64,000 nucleotides of DNA, taken from contig DIWU01000024.1 in assembly GCA_002428525.1 (NCBI GenBank), forward strand, positions 1-64,000, given 5' to 3'. The notes under the pieces were generated by a model that was not told the DNA's origin, made no database searches, and saw nothing but the letters and a program-made list of their open reading frames with translations. Of the stretch, positions 33,293 to 40,957 are shown piece by piece. Position numbers and translations under genes: made by a program. This DNA is from a bacterium UBP14_UBA6098. GTDB taxonomy: Bacteria; UBP14; UBA6098. Each line of letters opens with the position of its first letter. Within the stretch, counting starts at the first letter, position 1.

Positions 33293-35014
33293 TTAGACTT
33301 TGGCCAAACCGCTTTCCCTATTGGATTTGAACTCAACCCAAAGGGTCTGAGCGAGCGAGAAGATATTGAAGCAAAGCCAATAAAGCACAAGCCCCGAGGG
33401 CATATTCCTGAACATAAACAGGAATAAAAGCGGCATCATATAGACCATCGCCTTTTGTTTCGGGTCTTTGACGGTCATCTTTTGCTGAATGAACATCGTC
33501 AGCGTCATCAGAATCGGCAGTATATAATAGGGGTCTTTCGCGGAAAGGTCCTGAAGCCATAGGCCGAAGGGCGCCCCGCGAAGCGCGAAGGAGTTCTGAA
33601 GCATCGCGAACAGCGCGAAGAAAATCGGCATCTGCGGAAGAAGCGGAAGGCATCCGCCGAGGGGGTTGATCTTCTCTTTTTGGTAAAGCTTCATCGTCTC
33701 TTCGTTGAGCCGCTTGACATCGGTGGAATACCTCTCGCGAAGCTCGGCAATCTTCGGCTCGAGGTCCTTCATCTTCTTCATACTCTCCATCTGCTTGCGG
33801 GACAAGGGATAGAGCATGATTTTTATTAATATGCTAAAAACGATAATGACAAGGCCATAATTGTGAAGCAGGCTGTATAGGATGTCGAAAATCCAGATGA
33901 AGAATTTCGTTATCGGGGAAAGCCACGACCAGCCGAGGTTTACCACCTTCTCGAAGCTTCGCGAGTATGCCTTGAGAGTTTTAAGGTCGCGCGGGCCGAT
34001 ATAAACAAGGTCGTGCCGGCTGTAGGGCGCTTCGCCGCCGGGCATGCTCAGCCCGACGCCGATCACCGGAATCTGCCTGTCCGAGCCGTCGAATTTGCGC
34101 GAGGAATACCATACACCGTCGCCGCGAACACCCGAGGCAACACCCTCTTTCGGGGCGATAATCACCGCGAAGTATTTGTTCAGCGTCGCGACAAAGCCTG
34201 TAGAGCCGTCGTGGGAGAAGCGCGGAAGATCGGACTTTCCGAACTTTTCGGTGGAGTAGCTGTCGCCCATCAGATAACCCGCGCGATAACTCGTCGAGAC
34301 ATTGGTCTTCACCTCCGGATCCGAGGGTTCGAGACCCTTGCGCCACCAGAGAACCGTCTCGTCCAAAGGCTCGAAAGCGCTGTCGCCCGTGAAGAGCGCT
34401 GTATGTTCGAAGGAATATTCGTCGAATTTAAAATGATACCTGCGCTGAAGCAAGCCGCCCTCGGGCAGGTTCACTGTAAATGTGACCGCGCCCTCTTCGT
34501 CGGCCTCGGTTAAAATAAGAGAGTCTCTATCCGGCAAGAAATCGAGGCCTGAAGATGAAATGATCTCCTTGCCGCGATAGCCGACAACCTCGAGGTTCGG
34601 GCCGATGATCTCGCTGTGGCAAAAATCGTATGGTTCACCGGCGACATCGGGGAACTCGAGGCTCGTGAATGAGACAATATCGCCGCCGCGGCTCGAAAGA
34701 ACGATCTCGTATTTCTCGGTGCGAACCTTGACGAGCCTGTCAGGCACACTATCCTCTTCGGCCTCCGACTCGACATCCCCACCAATACTGTGCAGGGGGA
34801 GCAATGTGTCCGCGGAACCTTTTATTTCAAGTCGGCTGAGGTTCTCTTCGTGAACCACGGCAGTCGAGCGCGTCAAATCGCTCTCGGCATGGCCAAGCGT
34901 GTCCGCCTCGGCGACCGGTTTCTTGCCCCCGCCGATTAACTTAGTGTAATAGGGAGTAAGGACCAAAATGGCCGCAATTATAATAATTCCAATAACAGTC
35001 CTCTTGTCCATCAT
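33293..35014 (-). CDS. yidC: Membrane protein insertase YidC
   Basis: A 573-residue inner-membrane insertase of the long Gram-negative type. TM1 (about 7-24) is followed by a periplasmic beta-rich domain (about 60-330) and the conserved C-terminal YidC/Oxa1 core of about five helices. The core includes LLHNYGLVIIVFSILIKIML, the coiled cytoplasmic hairpin KQMESMKKMKDLEPKIAELR, GGCLPLLPQMPIFFALF and LVLYWLCFNIFS. The hydrophilic-groove Arg lies in the early core. It works alone or with Sec. It overlaps yidD by four bases. Confidence 0.96.
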   Translation of the reverse strand: MMDKRTVIGIIIIAAILVLTPYYTKLIGGGKKPVAEADTLGHAESDLTRSTAVVHEENLSRLEIKGSADTLLPLHSIGGDVESEAEEDSVPDRLVKVRTEKYEIVLSSRGGDIVSFTSLEFPDVAGEPYDFCHSEIIGPNLEVVGYRGKEIISSSGLDFLPDRDSLILTEADEEGAVTFTVNLPEGGLLQRRYHFKFDEYSFEHTALFTGDSAFEPLDETVLWWRKGLEPSDPEVKTNVSTSYRAGYLMGDSYSTEKFGKSDLPRFSHDGSTGFVATLNKYFAVIIAPKEGVASGVRGDGVWYSSRKFDGSDRQIPVIGVGLSMPGGEAPYSRHDLVYIGPRDLKTLKAYSRSFEKVVNLGWSWLSPITKFFIWIFDILYSLLHNYGLVIIVFSILIKIMLYPLSRKQMESMKKMKDLEPKIAELRERYSTDVKRLNEETMKLYQKEKINPLGGCLPLLPQMPIFFALFAMLQNSFALRGAPFGLWLQDLSAKDPYYILPILMTLTMFIQQKMTVKDPKQKAMVYMMPLLFLFMFRNMPSGLVLYWLCFNIFSLAQTLWVEFKSNRESGLAKV

Positions 35015-35256
35015 TCTCCCTTGACCGGCGGAACGGGGTCGTATCCGCCTAAATTAAACGGGTGACATCGTGAGATCCTACGAATCGCGAGAAATAGGCC
35101 GTAAAAAGCGCCGTGCCGCTCGATCGCCTCGATCGCGTATTGGCTACAGCTCGGGTAAAACCTACACGAGGGCGGCAGAACCGCGCCGAGCGTTAACTGG
35201 TAGAGCTTGATCGGAGCTATAAGCGGCCACCTTAAAACATACGAAACCTTGGACAT
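35011..35256 (-). CDS. yidD: Membrane protein insertion efficiency factor YidD
   Basis: An 81-residue protein with the DUF37/YidD hallmark of an amphipathic N-terminal helix (PLIAPIKLYQLTLGAVLPPS), then CRFYPSCSQYAIEAIERHG and HPFNLGGYDPVPP. Three cysteines and the C-terminal PVP motif are conserved. It sits between rnpA (1-nt overlap) and yidC, as in most bacteria, and assists YidC. Confidence 0.94.
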   Translation of the reverse strand: MSKVSYVLRWPLIAPIKLYQLTLGAVLPPSCRFYPSCSQYAIEAIERHGAFYGLFLAIRRISRCHPFNLGGYDPVPPVKGE

Positions 35257-35579
35257 TAGCGCAGACCTCCAGCAAGCTCGCGAAGCTCGGCAAGAATCGC
35301 CTTTTCGCGCGGCTCTCTACCGCGGACTATCAACAAATAGTGTTTATTGTCGGGGAAAAGCCCCGATTCGAGGCGAATAAACTCGCTCATAACACGGCGG
35401 AGCCGGTTACGCTTCACGGCGTTGCCGACCTTTTTCGGAATCGCGAAAGCGAAGCCCCTTCGCTCCTTCTCGCCAACAATTTTGAGCGCGATATCACAGC
35501 CGGAGATGAAGAGGCCCTTTTTACGGAATTCGTCGAATGACCGACGACCGTTGATTCGAAGTTCCAGCGGAAGTGCCAA
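35256..35579 (-). CDS. rnpA: Ribonuclease P protein component
   Basis: A 107-residue basic protein that binds RNase P RNA and the pre-tRNA leader. The RNR motif appears as GNAVKRNRLRRVMSEFIR in the central helix, after FAIPKKV. The N-terminal FDEFRKKGLFISG beta strand is the usual opening. The start codon is TTG, one base after the rpmH stop; a slightly later start is possible. The RNA partner rnpB was not found in the window. Confidence 0.92.
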   Translation of the reverse strand: MALPLELRINGRRSFDEFRKKGLFISGCDIALKIVGEKERRGFAFAIPKKVGNAVKRNRLRRVMSEFIRLESGLFPDNKHYLLIVRGREPREKAILAELRELAGGLR

Positions 35580-35580
35580 T

Positions 35581-35742
35581 CTACTGCTTTTTCTCGCCCT
35601 TTATAGTCACTTCGACGCAAAGGCGGTGTCTGCCCTTCTTGCGCCTTCTCGACAGAACATCCTTGCCATTGTCGGATTCCATTCTCGAGCGGAAGCCGTG
35701 TTTTCTGAGCCGTTTGATAACGCTTCTTTTAGTTATTCGCAT
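35581..35742 (-). CDS. rpmH: 50S ribosomal protein L34
   Basis: A 53-residue basic ribosomal protein, easily missed because of its size. From the ATG at 35742 it reads MRITKRSVIKRLRKHGFRSR and continues with M, GKDVL, SRRRKKGRHRL and a longer-than-usual tail ending KGEKKQ. The HGFRxRM and vLxxRRxKGRxRL motifs are diagnostic of L34. The N-terminus is atypical, lacking the common MKRTFQPS. AAAGGGAAC precedes the ATG. It heads the rpmH-rnpA-yidD-yidC-mnmE block. Confidence 0.92.
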   Translation of the reverse strand: MRITKRSVIKRLRKHGFRSRMESDNGKDVLSRRRKKGRHRLCVEVTIKGEKKQ

Positions 35743-35913
35743 ATAGTTCCCTTTCAGTATTCTCGATAGATATTAAAGTTAGTATTATATCCCAAAATCG
35801 CCGTATGTCAATATACAAATAACCCACTCGGCGAACGGCGAAGATTATACTTATTGAATAAATCGTTTCTCTAATTATTTTTATTTTTTCAAACAAATTT
35901 TTCAGGAGCAAAA

Positions 35914-36333
35914 ATGGCCAATGACGAGCTTCTCCTCCGCGACGAGAATATTCCTGTTGACGACATAGCCCTTCAGACAGCGCTCGGCGGGGCATTCGGC
36001 GCATATCGGGAGTTTTTAACGGCGATCGAGCGCCTTGGGCTTTCCCACGAATGGCGATACTACAAAGACGGCGGGGCTTGGCTTTGCAAGATAACCTTCA
36101 AGAAAACGGCTATTATCTGGATGTCGGTTCACAGCGGCTTCTTCAGGGCGACCGTCTATTTTAATCCGAAAACAATCCCCGGAGTTTTTGACCTCGATAT
36201 CGACGAGGCGCTGAAAAATGCCGCGCGCGATTATGAGGGCAAGAGCTTTATTCCGATAGTCTTCGAGATAAGCTCATCGGATATATTAGCTGATCTGGCC
36301 GCGGTAGTCGAGTATAAAAAGAGCCTGAAGTGA
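35914..36333 (+). CDS. DUF3788-family protein
   Basis: A 139-residue soluble protein with the pattern of DUF3788: EWRYYKDGGAWLCKITFKKTAIIWMSVHSGFFRATVYF followed by a helical C-terminal half. The biochemical role is unknown. Relatives occur near small stress or regulatory genes. CAGGAG precedes the ATG. Its stop overlaps the start of the disrupted acetyltransferase that follows. Confidence 0.75.
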   Translation: MANDELLLRDENIPVDDIALQTALGGAFGAYREFLTAIERLGLSHEWRYYKDGGAWLCKITFKKTAIIWMSVHSGFFRATVYFNPKTIPGVFDLDIDEALKNAARDYEGKSFIPIVFEISSSDILADLAAVVEYKKSLK

Positions 36334-36834
36334 GCGCCGGCTGTTCCATGCTCGAATACAGAGGCCTTACCTCGCTTAAAGGGGGCGCGATAGCGGACGC
36401 GCTGAAAAGATTCTATTCCGCCTATCCCTTTTGAGAGCGAAATCCAACGAAACGAATGGCTCAAATCTTGGGGGGATTACGACAGCGAAACCTTCGAAAG
36501 CCCCGAGACGGTCGGTAGTGAGGGATTCGCGAGCCTTTTCAAGGGCGATTTCGTCGGCTTTGTTTCGTGGGATCCGCGCGGAGCGCCGGATAAGGTGATT
36601 GTTGGCCACAACGGGATATTGCTTGAATTCCACGGCCGAGGTTTCGGGGCTATGCAACTCAGAAAGATGATTGAAATTTTTATTGAAAAAGGCTAGAAAA
36701 CCGCCTTAGTCACTACGGGCGCGAACGATTTTTTCGCGCCGGCGCGGTGGATGTATCTTTCCCTCGGTTTCAGGGAAACAGAGAGGGTTTTGCAGAACGA
36801 TTTCGCCGTCGTGAGATACGAGATGACATTATAA
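36330..36834 (+). pseudogene. Disrupted GNAT N-acetyltransferase gene
   Basis: Translated piecewise this is one acetyltransferase of about 168 codons. The first part starts at GTG 36330 (overlapping the previous stop) and runs to a TGA at 36432. A one-base shift in the run CCTTTTGAG restores the frame at 36433, continuing through SWGDYDSETFE, GDFVGFVSWDPRG and VIVGHNGILLEFHGRGFGAM. An in-frame TAG at 36694 is followed in the same frame by TALVTTGANDFFAPARWMY and LGFRETER, ending at TAA 36832-36834. The GFGAM loop and the YxxLGF motif are typical of GNAT enzymes. A sequencing error at the T-run cannot be excluded, but the extra amber codon argues for a decayed gene. Confidence 0.75.
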
Positions 36835-36851
36835 ATGTTGGGTCTAAGGAG

Positions 36852-36989
36852 TTATTGAATAAGTATCTTCCTCGCTAAAATGTCAACAATCTCGTTATGG
36901 CGAGGTATTTCGGTCTTTAACTTTTCCCGAATAAAAATTGAATGTCTTCGTCCTTCTCGCAACAAAGAAGTTTCGTTCTTTTCAGGATG
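36852..36989 (-). pseudogene. HicA toxin remnant fused after the pyrG stop
   Basis: Directly after the pyrG stop codon, and in the same frame, 45 codons read as the C-terminal two thirds of a HicA/YcfA mRNA interferase. LLREGRRHSIFI carries the catalytic His and PRHNEIVDILARKIL forms the last strand and helix; a TAA lies at 36854-36852. There is no usable ATG and the N-terminal helix of HicA is missing. No HicB antitoxin gene is seen nearby. This looks like a toxin gene whose 5' end was removed, leaving its tail joined to pyrG. Confidence 0.65.
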
Positions 36990-38606
36990 TTATTTCCGTT
37001 CCAGCGCGGCCTTCACAAGCTCGCGGAAAAGCGGCTCTGGTTCTTCGAGCTTGCTTACGAGTTCCGGGTGGTATTGCGTCCCGAAGAAGAAGGGGTGATC
37101 GGGGATCTCCATAACCTGCATGATCTTGCCGTCGGGGGTAGTGCCGGAAAATACCAGCCCGGCCTTTTCCAGCCTCTCGACATATTCCGGGTTGACCTCG
37201 TAACGGTGGCGGAACCTCTCGCGGATATTGGCCTTGCCGTAAAGCTCCGCCGCGCGCGAGCCGGCCTTGAGCGAAACATCCTGCCCGCCGAGGCGCATTG
37301 TGCCGCCCTTGCGGTCGATATTGCCCTGCCCGGGGAGGAAACAGACAACCGGTGTCTTGCAAATTCCGCCGTCCTCGGCCACCTCGATAGTGCCCGCGGA
37401 GTCGATCTTGCAGACATTGCGCGCGAACTCGACCACCGCAAGTTGCATTCCGTAGCAAATCCCCAAGAACGGCAGGCCGCTTTCCCTGCAAAAGCGGATA
37501 ACCTCGATCTTTCCCTCGATCCCGCGCGAGCCGAAGCCCCCCGGAACTATCACGCCGTCTATGCCCTTCAAAACCTTCTCGGCCGAGGCTTTGCCGTTTT
37601 CGATGAGAGTGGTTTCGATCCAATGGACATTGACCTTGGCGTCGCTGAACGCTCCGGCGTGGATCAGCGCCTCGATGATCGAGGCGTAGGAGTCCTGCAG
37701 TTTTGTGTATTTCCCGCAGATCGCGATATTCGCCTCGCGCGCGGGGGATTTGATCTTATCTACCATCGCCCGCCATTTGTTGATCTTCGGCGGGGAGTAA
37801 ATCGCGAGGTTCTTGTGTAAAATCTCGGTCAGGCCCTCCTCGTCGTAAAGGAGCGGAACCTCGTAAACGGTATCGACATCGACGCCCGAGATCACCGACT
37901 CGACCGGCACATTGCAGAAACCGGCTATCTTCGCCTTGATCGAGGGCTCGAGCGGCCGCTCCGACCGGCCGATAATCACATCGGGGAAGATACCGCGCTC
38001 GTTCAGCAGTTTCACCGACTGTTGCGTCGGCTTGGATTTCTGCTCGTGAACATTGTTGGGAATGGGGATATAGGTCAGATGGACGAAGAAGATGTTCTGC
38101 TTGCCGAGCTCCTGCGCGAGCTGGCGAACCGCCTCGATATAAAGCTCGTTCTCCATATCGCCGATAGTCCCGCCGATCTCGATGAGGCAGATATCCGCGC
38201 GCTCCTCCTCGGCGATCTTTTTGAAGCGCGATTTTATCTCGTCGGTGACATGCGGAATGAGCTGAACTGTTTTGCCGAGGAAATCGCCCCTGCGCTCGCG
38301 GTCGAGGATGGCCTGATAGACCTTGCCCATCGTGAGGTTCCAGTCGAACTTGCAGGTGACTCCGATGAAGCGCTCGTAGTGGCCGAAGTCCATATCGCAC
38401 TCGCCGCCGTCGTCGAGGACGAAGACCTCGCCGTGCTCGATCGGGTTCATCGTGCCGGGGTCGGTGTTCAGGTAGCCGTCGCATTTGATCGGCACCACGC
38501 GTAGTTTGCTCCCGAGGAGATGGCCGATAGAGGCCGTGGTTATGCCTTTGCCGAGGCCGGAAAGAACTCCGCCGGTCACAACGATGAATTTTGTCTTCTG
38601 CGCCAT
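36990..38606 (-). CDS. pyrG: CTP synthase
   Basis: A 538-residue enzyme that aminates UTP to CTP with glutamine. I start it at the ATG 38606 (MAQKTKFIVVTGGVLSGLGK) with CGGGAG eight bases upstream. The additional upstream frame is A/T-rich leader. The synthetase domain carries the P-loop GVLSGLGKGI and LNTDPGTMNP. The C-terminal class I glutamine amidotransferase has the nucleophile Cys in FLGICYGMQLA (most homologues have ICLGMQ) and the His-x-Glu in QYHPEL. The length is normal. A clear -10 (TATAAT) lies about 35 nt upstream of the ATG. Confidence 0.96.
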   Translation of the reverse strand: MAQKTKFIVVTGGVLSGLGKGITTASIGHLLGSKLRVVPIKCDGYLNTDPGTMNPIEHGEVFVLDDGGECDMDFGHYERFIGVTCKFDWNLTMGKVYQAILDRERRGDFLGKTVQLIPHVTDEIKSRFKKIAEEERADICLIEIGGTIGDMENELYIEAVRQLAQELGKQNIFFVHLTYIPIPNNVHEQKSKPTQQSVKLLNERGIFPDVIIGRSERPLEPSIKAKIAGFCNVPVESVISGVDVDTVYEVPLLYDEEGLTEILHKNLAIYSPPKINKWRAMVDKIKSPAREANIAICGKYTKLQDSYASIIEALIHAGAFSDAKVNVHWIETTLIENGKASAEKVLKGIDGVIVPGGFGSRGIEGKIEVIRFCRESGLPFLGICYGMQLAVVEFARNVCKIDSAGTIEVAEDGGICKTPVVCFLPGQGNIDRKGGTMRLGGQDVSLKAGSRAAELYGKANIRERFRHRYEVNPEYVERLEKAGLVFSGTTPDGKIMQVMEIPDHPFFFGTQYHPELVSKLEEPEPLFRELVKAALERK

Positions 38607-38863
38607 TTCGCACTCCCGAATGATGTTTGAGCTAATATTATAAATAATTTGCCAAATGCAAGCGAAAAAGAACGAGGTCGCTATCGCAGGTAGTTTTAGG
38701 TCACGATTTATCGGAAGAATTTGCATTATCCCCGAATCGGCAGTATATTTAAACGCTGTAAGGGAGTGAGTAGCAGTCGATAAGTGCCTCGAAATCGACC
38801 TCGGATCCAAAATTTTTCGTTGAGGTTGCCCGGAGTGAAAGTTGGAAGGGTGATTTCCGAGTT

Positions 38864-40036
38864 ATGAAAACCTACGACGCGATAATTATCGGCGCGGGTG
38901 CGGCCGGCCTTATGTGCGCGGTCGAGGCGGGCAAAAGGAACCGCTCTGTGCTTTTGATCGATCATTCGGCCAGTATCGCCAAAAAGCTGGCGATCTCCGG
39001 CGGAGGGCGATGCAACTTCACAAATAGGTTCATTTCGAGCGAAAACTTCATCTCCGGCGATCCCCGTTTCTGCGAAACCGCCATCGAGGGCTTCACGCCG
39101 GACGATTTCATCTCGCTTTTGAAGAAACATAGGATTAAATTCCACGAAAAGAGTCTCGGCCAGCTGTTTTGCGACGGCGGCTCGGCGCAGATTATCTCGA
39201 TGCTCGCCGTCGAGTGCAGGCGCGCCAATATCGAGTTCGCCCTCAATTGCGATATTCTGGAGGTTTCAAAAAACGAGCGCTTCGAGGTCGCGACCAGCCG
39301 TGAGAATTTCGCCGCAAACTCCCTTGTTGTCGCAACCGGCGGCCTGTCCTTCCCAAAGACCGGCGCCTCGGACCTCGGCCACAGGATAGCCAAGCGGTTC
39401 GGCATCGGCGTGACCCCGACAAAACCGGCCTTAGTCCCCTTGCTCTTCGGCGCCGGGGACAGAGCGATCTTCGCGGGGCTTAGCGGTGTATCACTTCCCG
39501 CTGTTGTGTCATTCGGCGAACAGCGCTTTCAGGATAACATTCTATTCACACACAAGGGCCTGAGCGGCCCCGCGGCCCTTCAGATTTCGTCGTATTGGGA
39601 GAAGGGCGCGCCGATCTCGATAGATTTCCTGCCCGAAATCGACCTGCTCGGGCTTTTTACAAAGAATCAAAGCAGAAAGATCGAGCTGAAGAATTTCCTC
39701 GCTACACTAATGCCTAAAAGCCTTGCCGAGGCATTGTGCAGAGGGTTCTTCGAATCGAGGCGCCTGACTCAATACCCGCCGAGGGAGTTCCGAAGGATCT
39801 CGGAAAAACTCCACAGCTTCGAACTGCTCCCCTACGGCACAGAGGGCTTTGCCAGAGCCGAGGTGACGCTCGGGGGGGTCGATACGGCGGAGCTTTCGCC
39901 GAAGACGATGGAATCGAAGAGGGTGAAGGGGTTGTATTTCGTCGGGGAGGTCGTCGATGTCACCGGCTGGCTTGGCGGCTACAATCTTCAGTGGGCATGG
40001 TCTTCCGGCGCGACAGCCGGGCGAAGTATCGGATAA
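38864..40036 (+). CDS. HI0933/BaiN-family FAD-dependent oxidoreductase
   Basis: A 390-residue flavoprotein with the N-terminal Rossmann motif IIGAGAAGLMCAVEAG. The YhiN/HI0933 signature SGGGRCNFTN is at about residue 45-54, ATGGLSFPKTGASDLG lies in the middle and GLYFVGEVVDVTGWLGGYNLQWAWSSG at the C-terminus. Relatives include reductases for bile-acid intermediates and aminoacetone oxidase-like proteins, but for most the substrate is unknown. No clear Shine-Dalgarno precedes the ATG. It is a single transcription unit between pyrG (divergent) and a repeat-rich gap. Confidence 0.9.
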   Translation: MKTYDAIIIGAGAAGLMCAVEAGKRNRSVLLIDHSASIAKKLAISGGGRCNFTNRFISSENFISGDPRFCETAIEGFTPDDFISLLKKHRIKFHEKSLGQLFCDGGSAQIISMLAVECRRANIEFALNCDILEVSKNERFEVATSRENFAANSLVVATGGLSFPKTGASDLGHRIAKRFGIGVTPTKPALVPLLFGAGDRAIFAGLSGVSLPAVVSFGEQRFQDNILFTHKGLSGPAALQISSYWEKGAPISIDFLPEIDLLGLFTKNQSRKIELKNFLATLMPKSLAEALCRGFFESRRLTQYPPREFRRISEKLHSFELLPYGTEGFARAEVTLGGVDTAELSPKTMESKRVKGLYFVGEVVDVTGWLGGYNLQWAWSSGATAGRSIG

Positions 40037-40079
40037 TTTTCACGCTCTCATATAAAACGCATGATTAATCGGATATTAG

Positions 40080-40560
40080 ATGATAGATTATAGGTTATGG
40101 GTTATGGGTTATAGGTTATAGGCATTACACGATGGCGTGAGGTAAACGCCAATCCATGTTAGCTTCATTCCCGCGAAGGCGGGAATCCATCCCGTAGGGG
40201 CCGGTCTTAGACCCGCCCTTTTTTATAGGTAAAGGGTAAAGGGTGAAGGGTAAAGGCGGTTACATTAAGCGCGTAGGAGCGCGCCGTCCCGAGTGAGTTT
40301 TATTGTGCTTAATTGCCCTCCCCCCGCGCGCTGTCACGATTTTTGCGATTCGCCAGTCTGGTGCTAACAGCAATTCTTTCGCCGCGCAAAAATCCCCACC
40401 GCCCTTCCGCGCTGTCACGAAATTTGCCGGGCAAATTTCGCGCCAGCGCCCCTTCCCGCGCCAGCGCGCCTGCCCCGCCCCCTCGGAAAATCGTTTCGAT
40501 ACGCCCTTAGGGAGAGTTCCTCTTACGCTCTCCCCCTCAACAAGGGGGAGATGTCCGAAG
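40080..40560. repeat. Intergenic repeat cluster (920-nt gene-free gap)
   Basis: Between 40037 and 40957 there is no credible gene. Visible elements are: a heptamer array of GGTTATG/GGTTATA units (about 40093-40123); a hairpin ATTCCCGC-GAAGGC-type repeat (40167-40186) and a CCGTAGGGGCCGGTC segment (40192-40206), both with counterparts at window positions 4-20 and 210-229; a second heptamer array of GGTAAAG units (about 40229-40256); and a hairpin CTCCCCCT/AGGGGGAG (40530-40550). The frames across it are composed of these repeats. Confidence 0.65.
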
Positions 40561-40721
40561 GACAGAGGGGGTTTTCTTCGAGTTAAAGGGCAACCGCGTA
40601 TCGCAAAACACACCGGCCTGACCCCCAATGACCTATAGCCAAAGGCGTGGTGGTTGGATGCGCCCTCGGCGGCGACAGGACGAAGATAGTGCTCCTCGAC
40701 CCGCCCCCGGATGACGACGCC

Positions 40722-40749
40722 GTAGGGGCGCACGGCCGTGCGCCCCTAC
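40722..40749. repeat. Perfect 28-nt palindrome (REP-like)
   Basis: GTAGGGGCGCAC, GGCC, GTGCGCCCCTAC is a perfect palindrome at 40722-40749. It is not followed by T residues and lies in the gene-free gap, so it looks like a dispersed REP element, not a terminator. Confidence 0.6.
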
Positions 40750-40893
40750 CAACCAACCTGACCGCCGAACTCGTAAAACGCGCGGCGAAAGGGATGCTAA
40801 TCCTAACCGCCGATTCTAAAGGAATCCTAAAAGAATACACATAAATAGTGACAAACTCGTTTTTTTAAAGCCCGCTTGCACGATTTAAAGGCC

Positions 40894-40921
40894 TTGAATA
40901 AAGCGCATTTGTGCTTATAAT
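40894..40921 (+). promoter_or_regulatory. Promoter of the flavodiiron operon
   Basis: TTGAAT (40894-40899), a 16-nt spacer and a consensus TATAAT (40916-40921), then a 36-nt leader with GAAAGGCG before the ATG at 40958. It is the best sigma-70-like promoter near these genes. I saw no clear operator. Confidence 0.65.
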
Positions 40922-40957
40922 ACAAAAATTATTAAAACCTTTTTCGAAAGGCGAACA

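Noticed and set aside
35743..35913. Possible replication origin upstream of rpmH
   Set aside because: The stretch is A/T-rich but I find no TTATCCACA-type DnaA boxes and no dnaA gene nearby.
38740..38863. Possible leader RNA or riboswitch before the FAD oxidoreductase (GGGAGTGAGTAGC, GTCGAT/ATCGAC hairpin)
   Set aside because: It only loosely resembles the start of a yybP-ykoY element. The rest of the consensus is missing and the downstream gene is not a typical target.
40080..40260. CRISPR-like array
   Set aside because: Units are contiguous 7-mers without spacers and there are no cas genes in the window.
40647..40844. 65-codon frame in the repeat-rich gap
   Set aside because: It runs through the 28-nt palindrome and has no homology or ribosome site.
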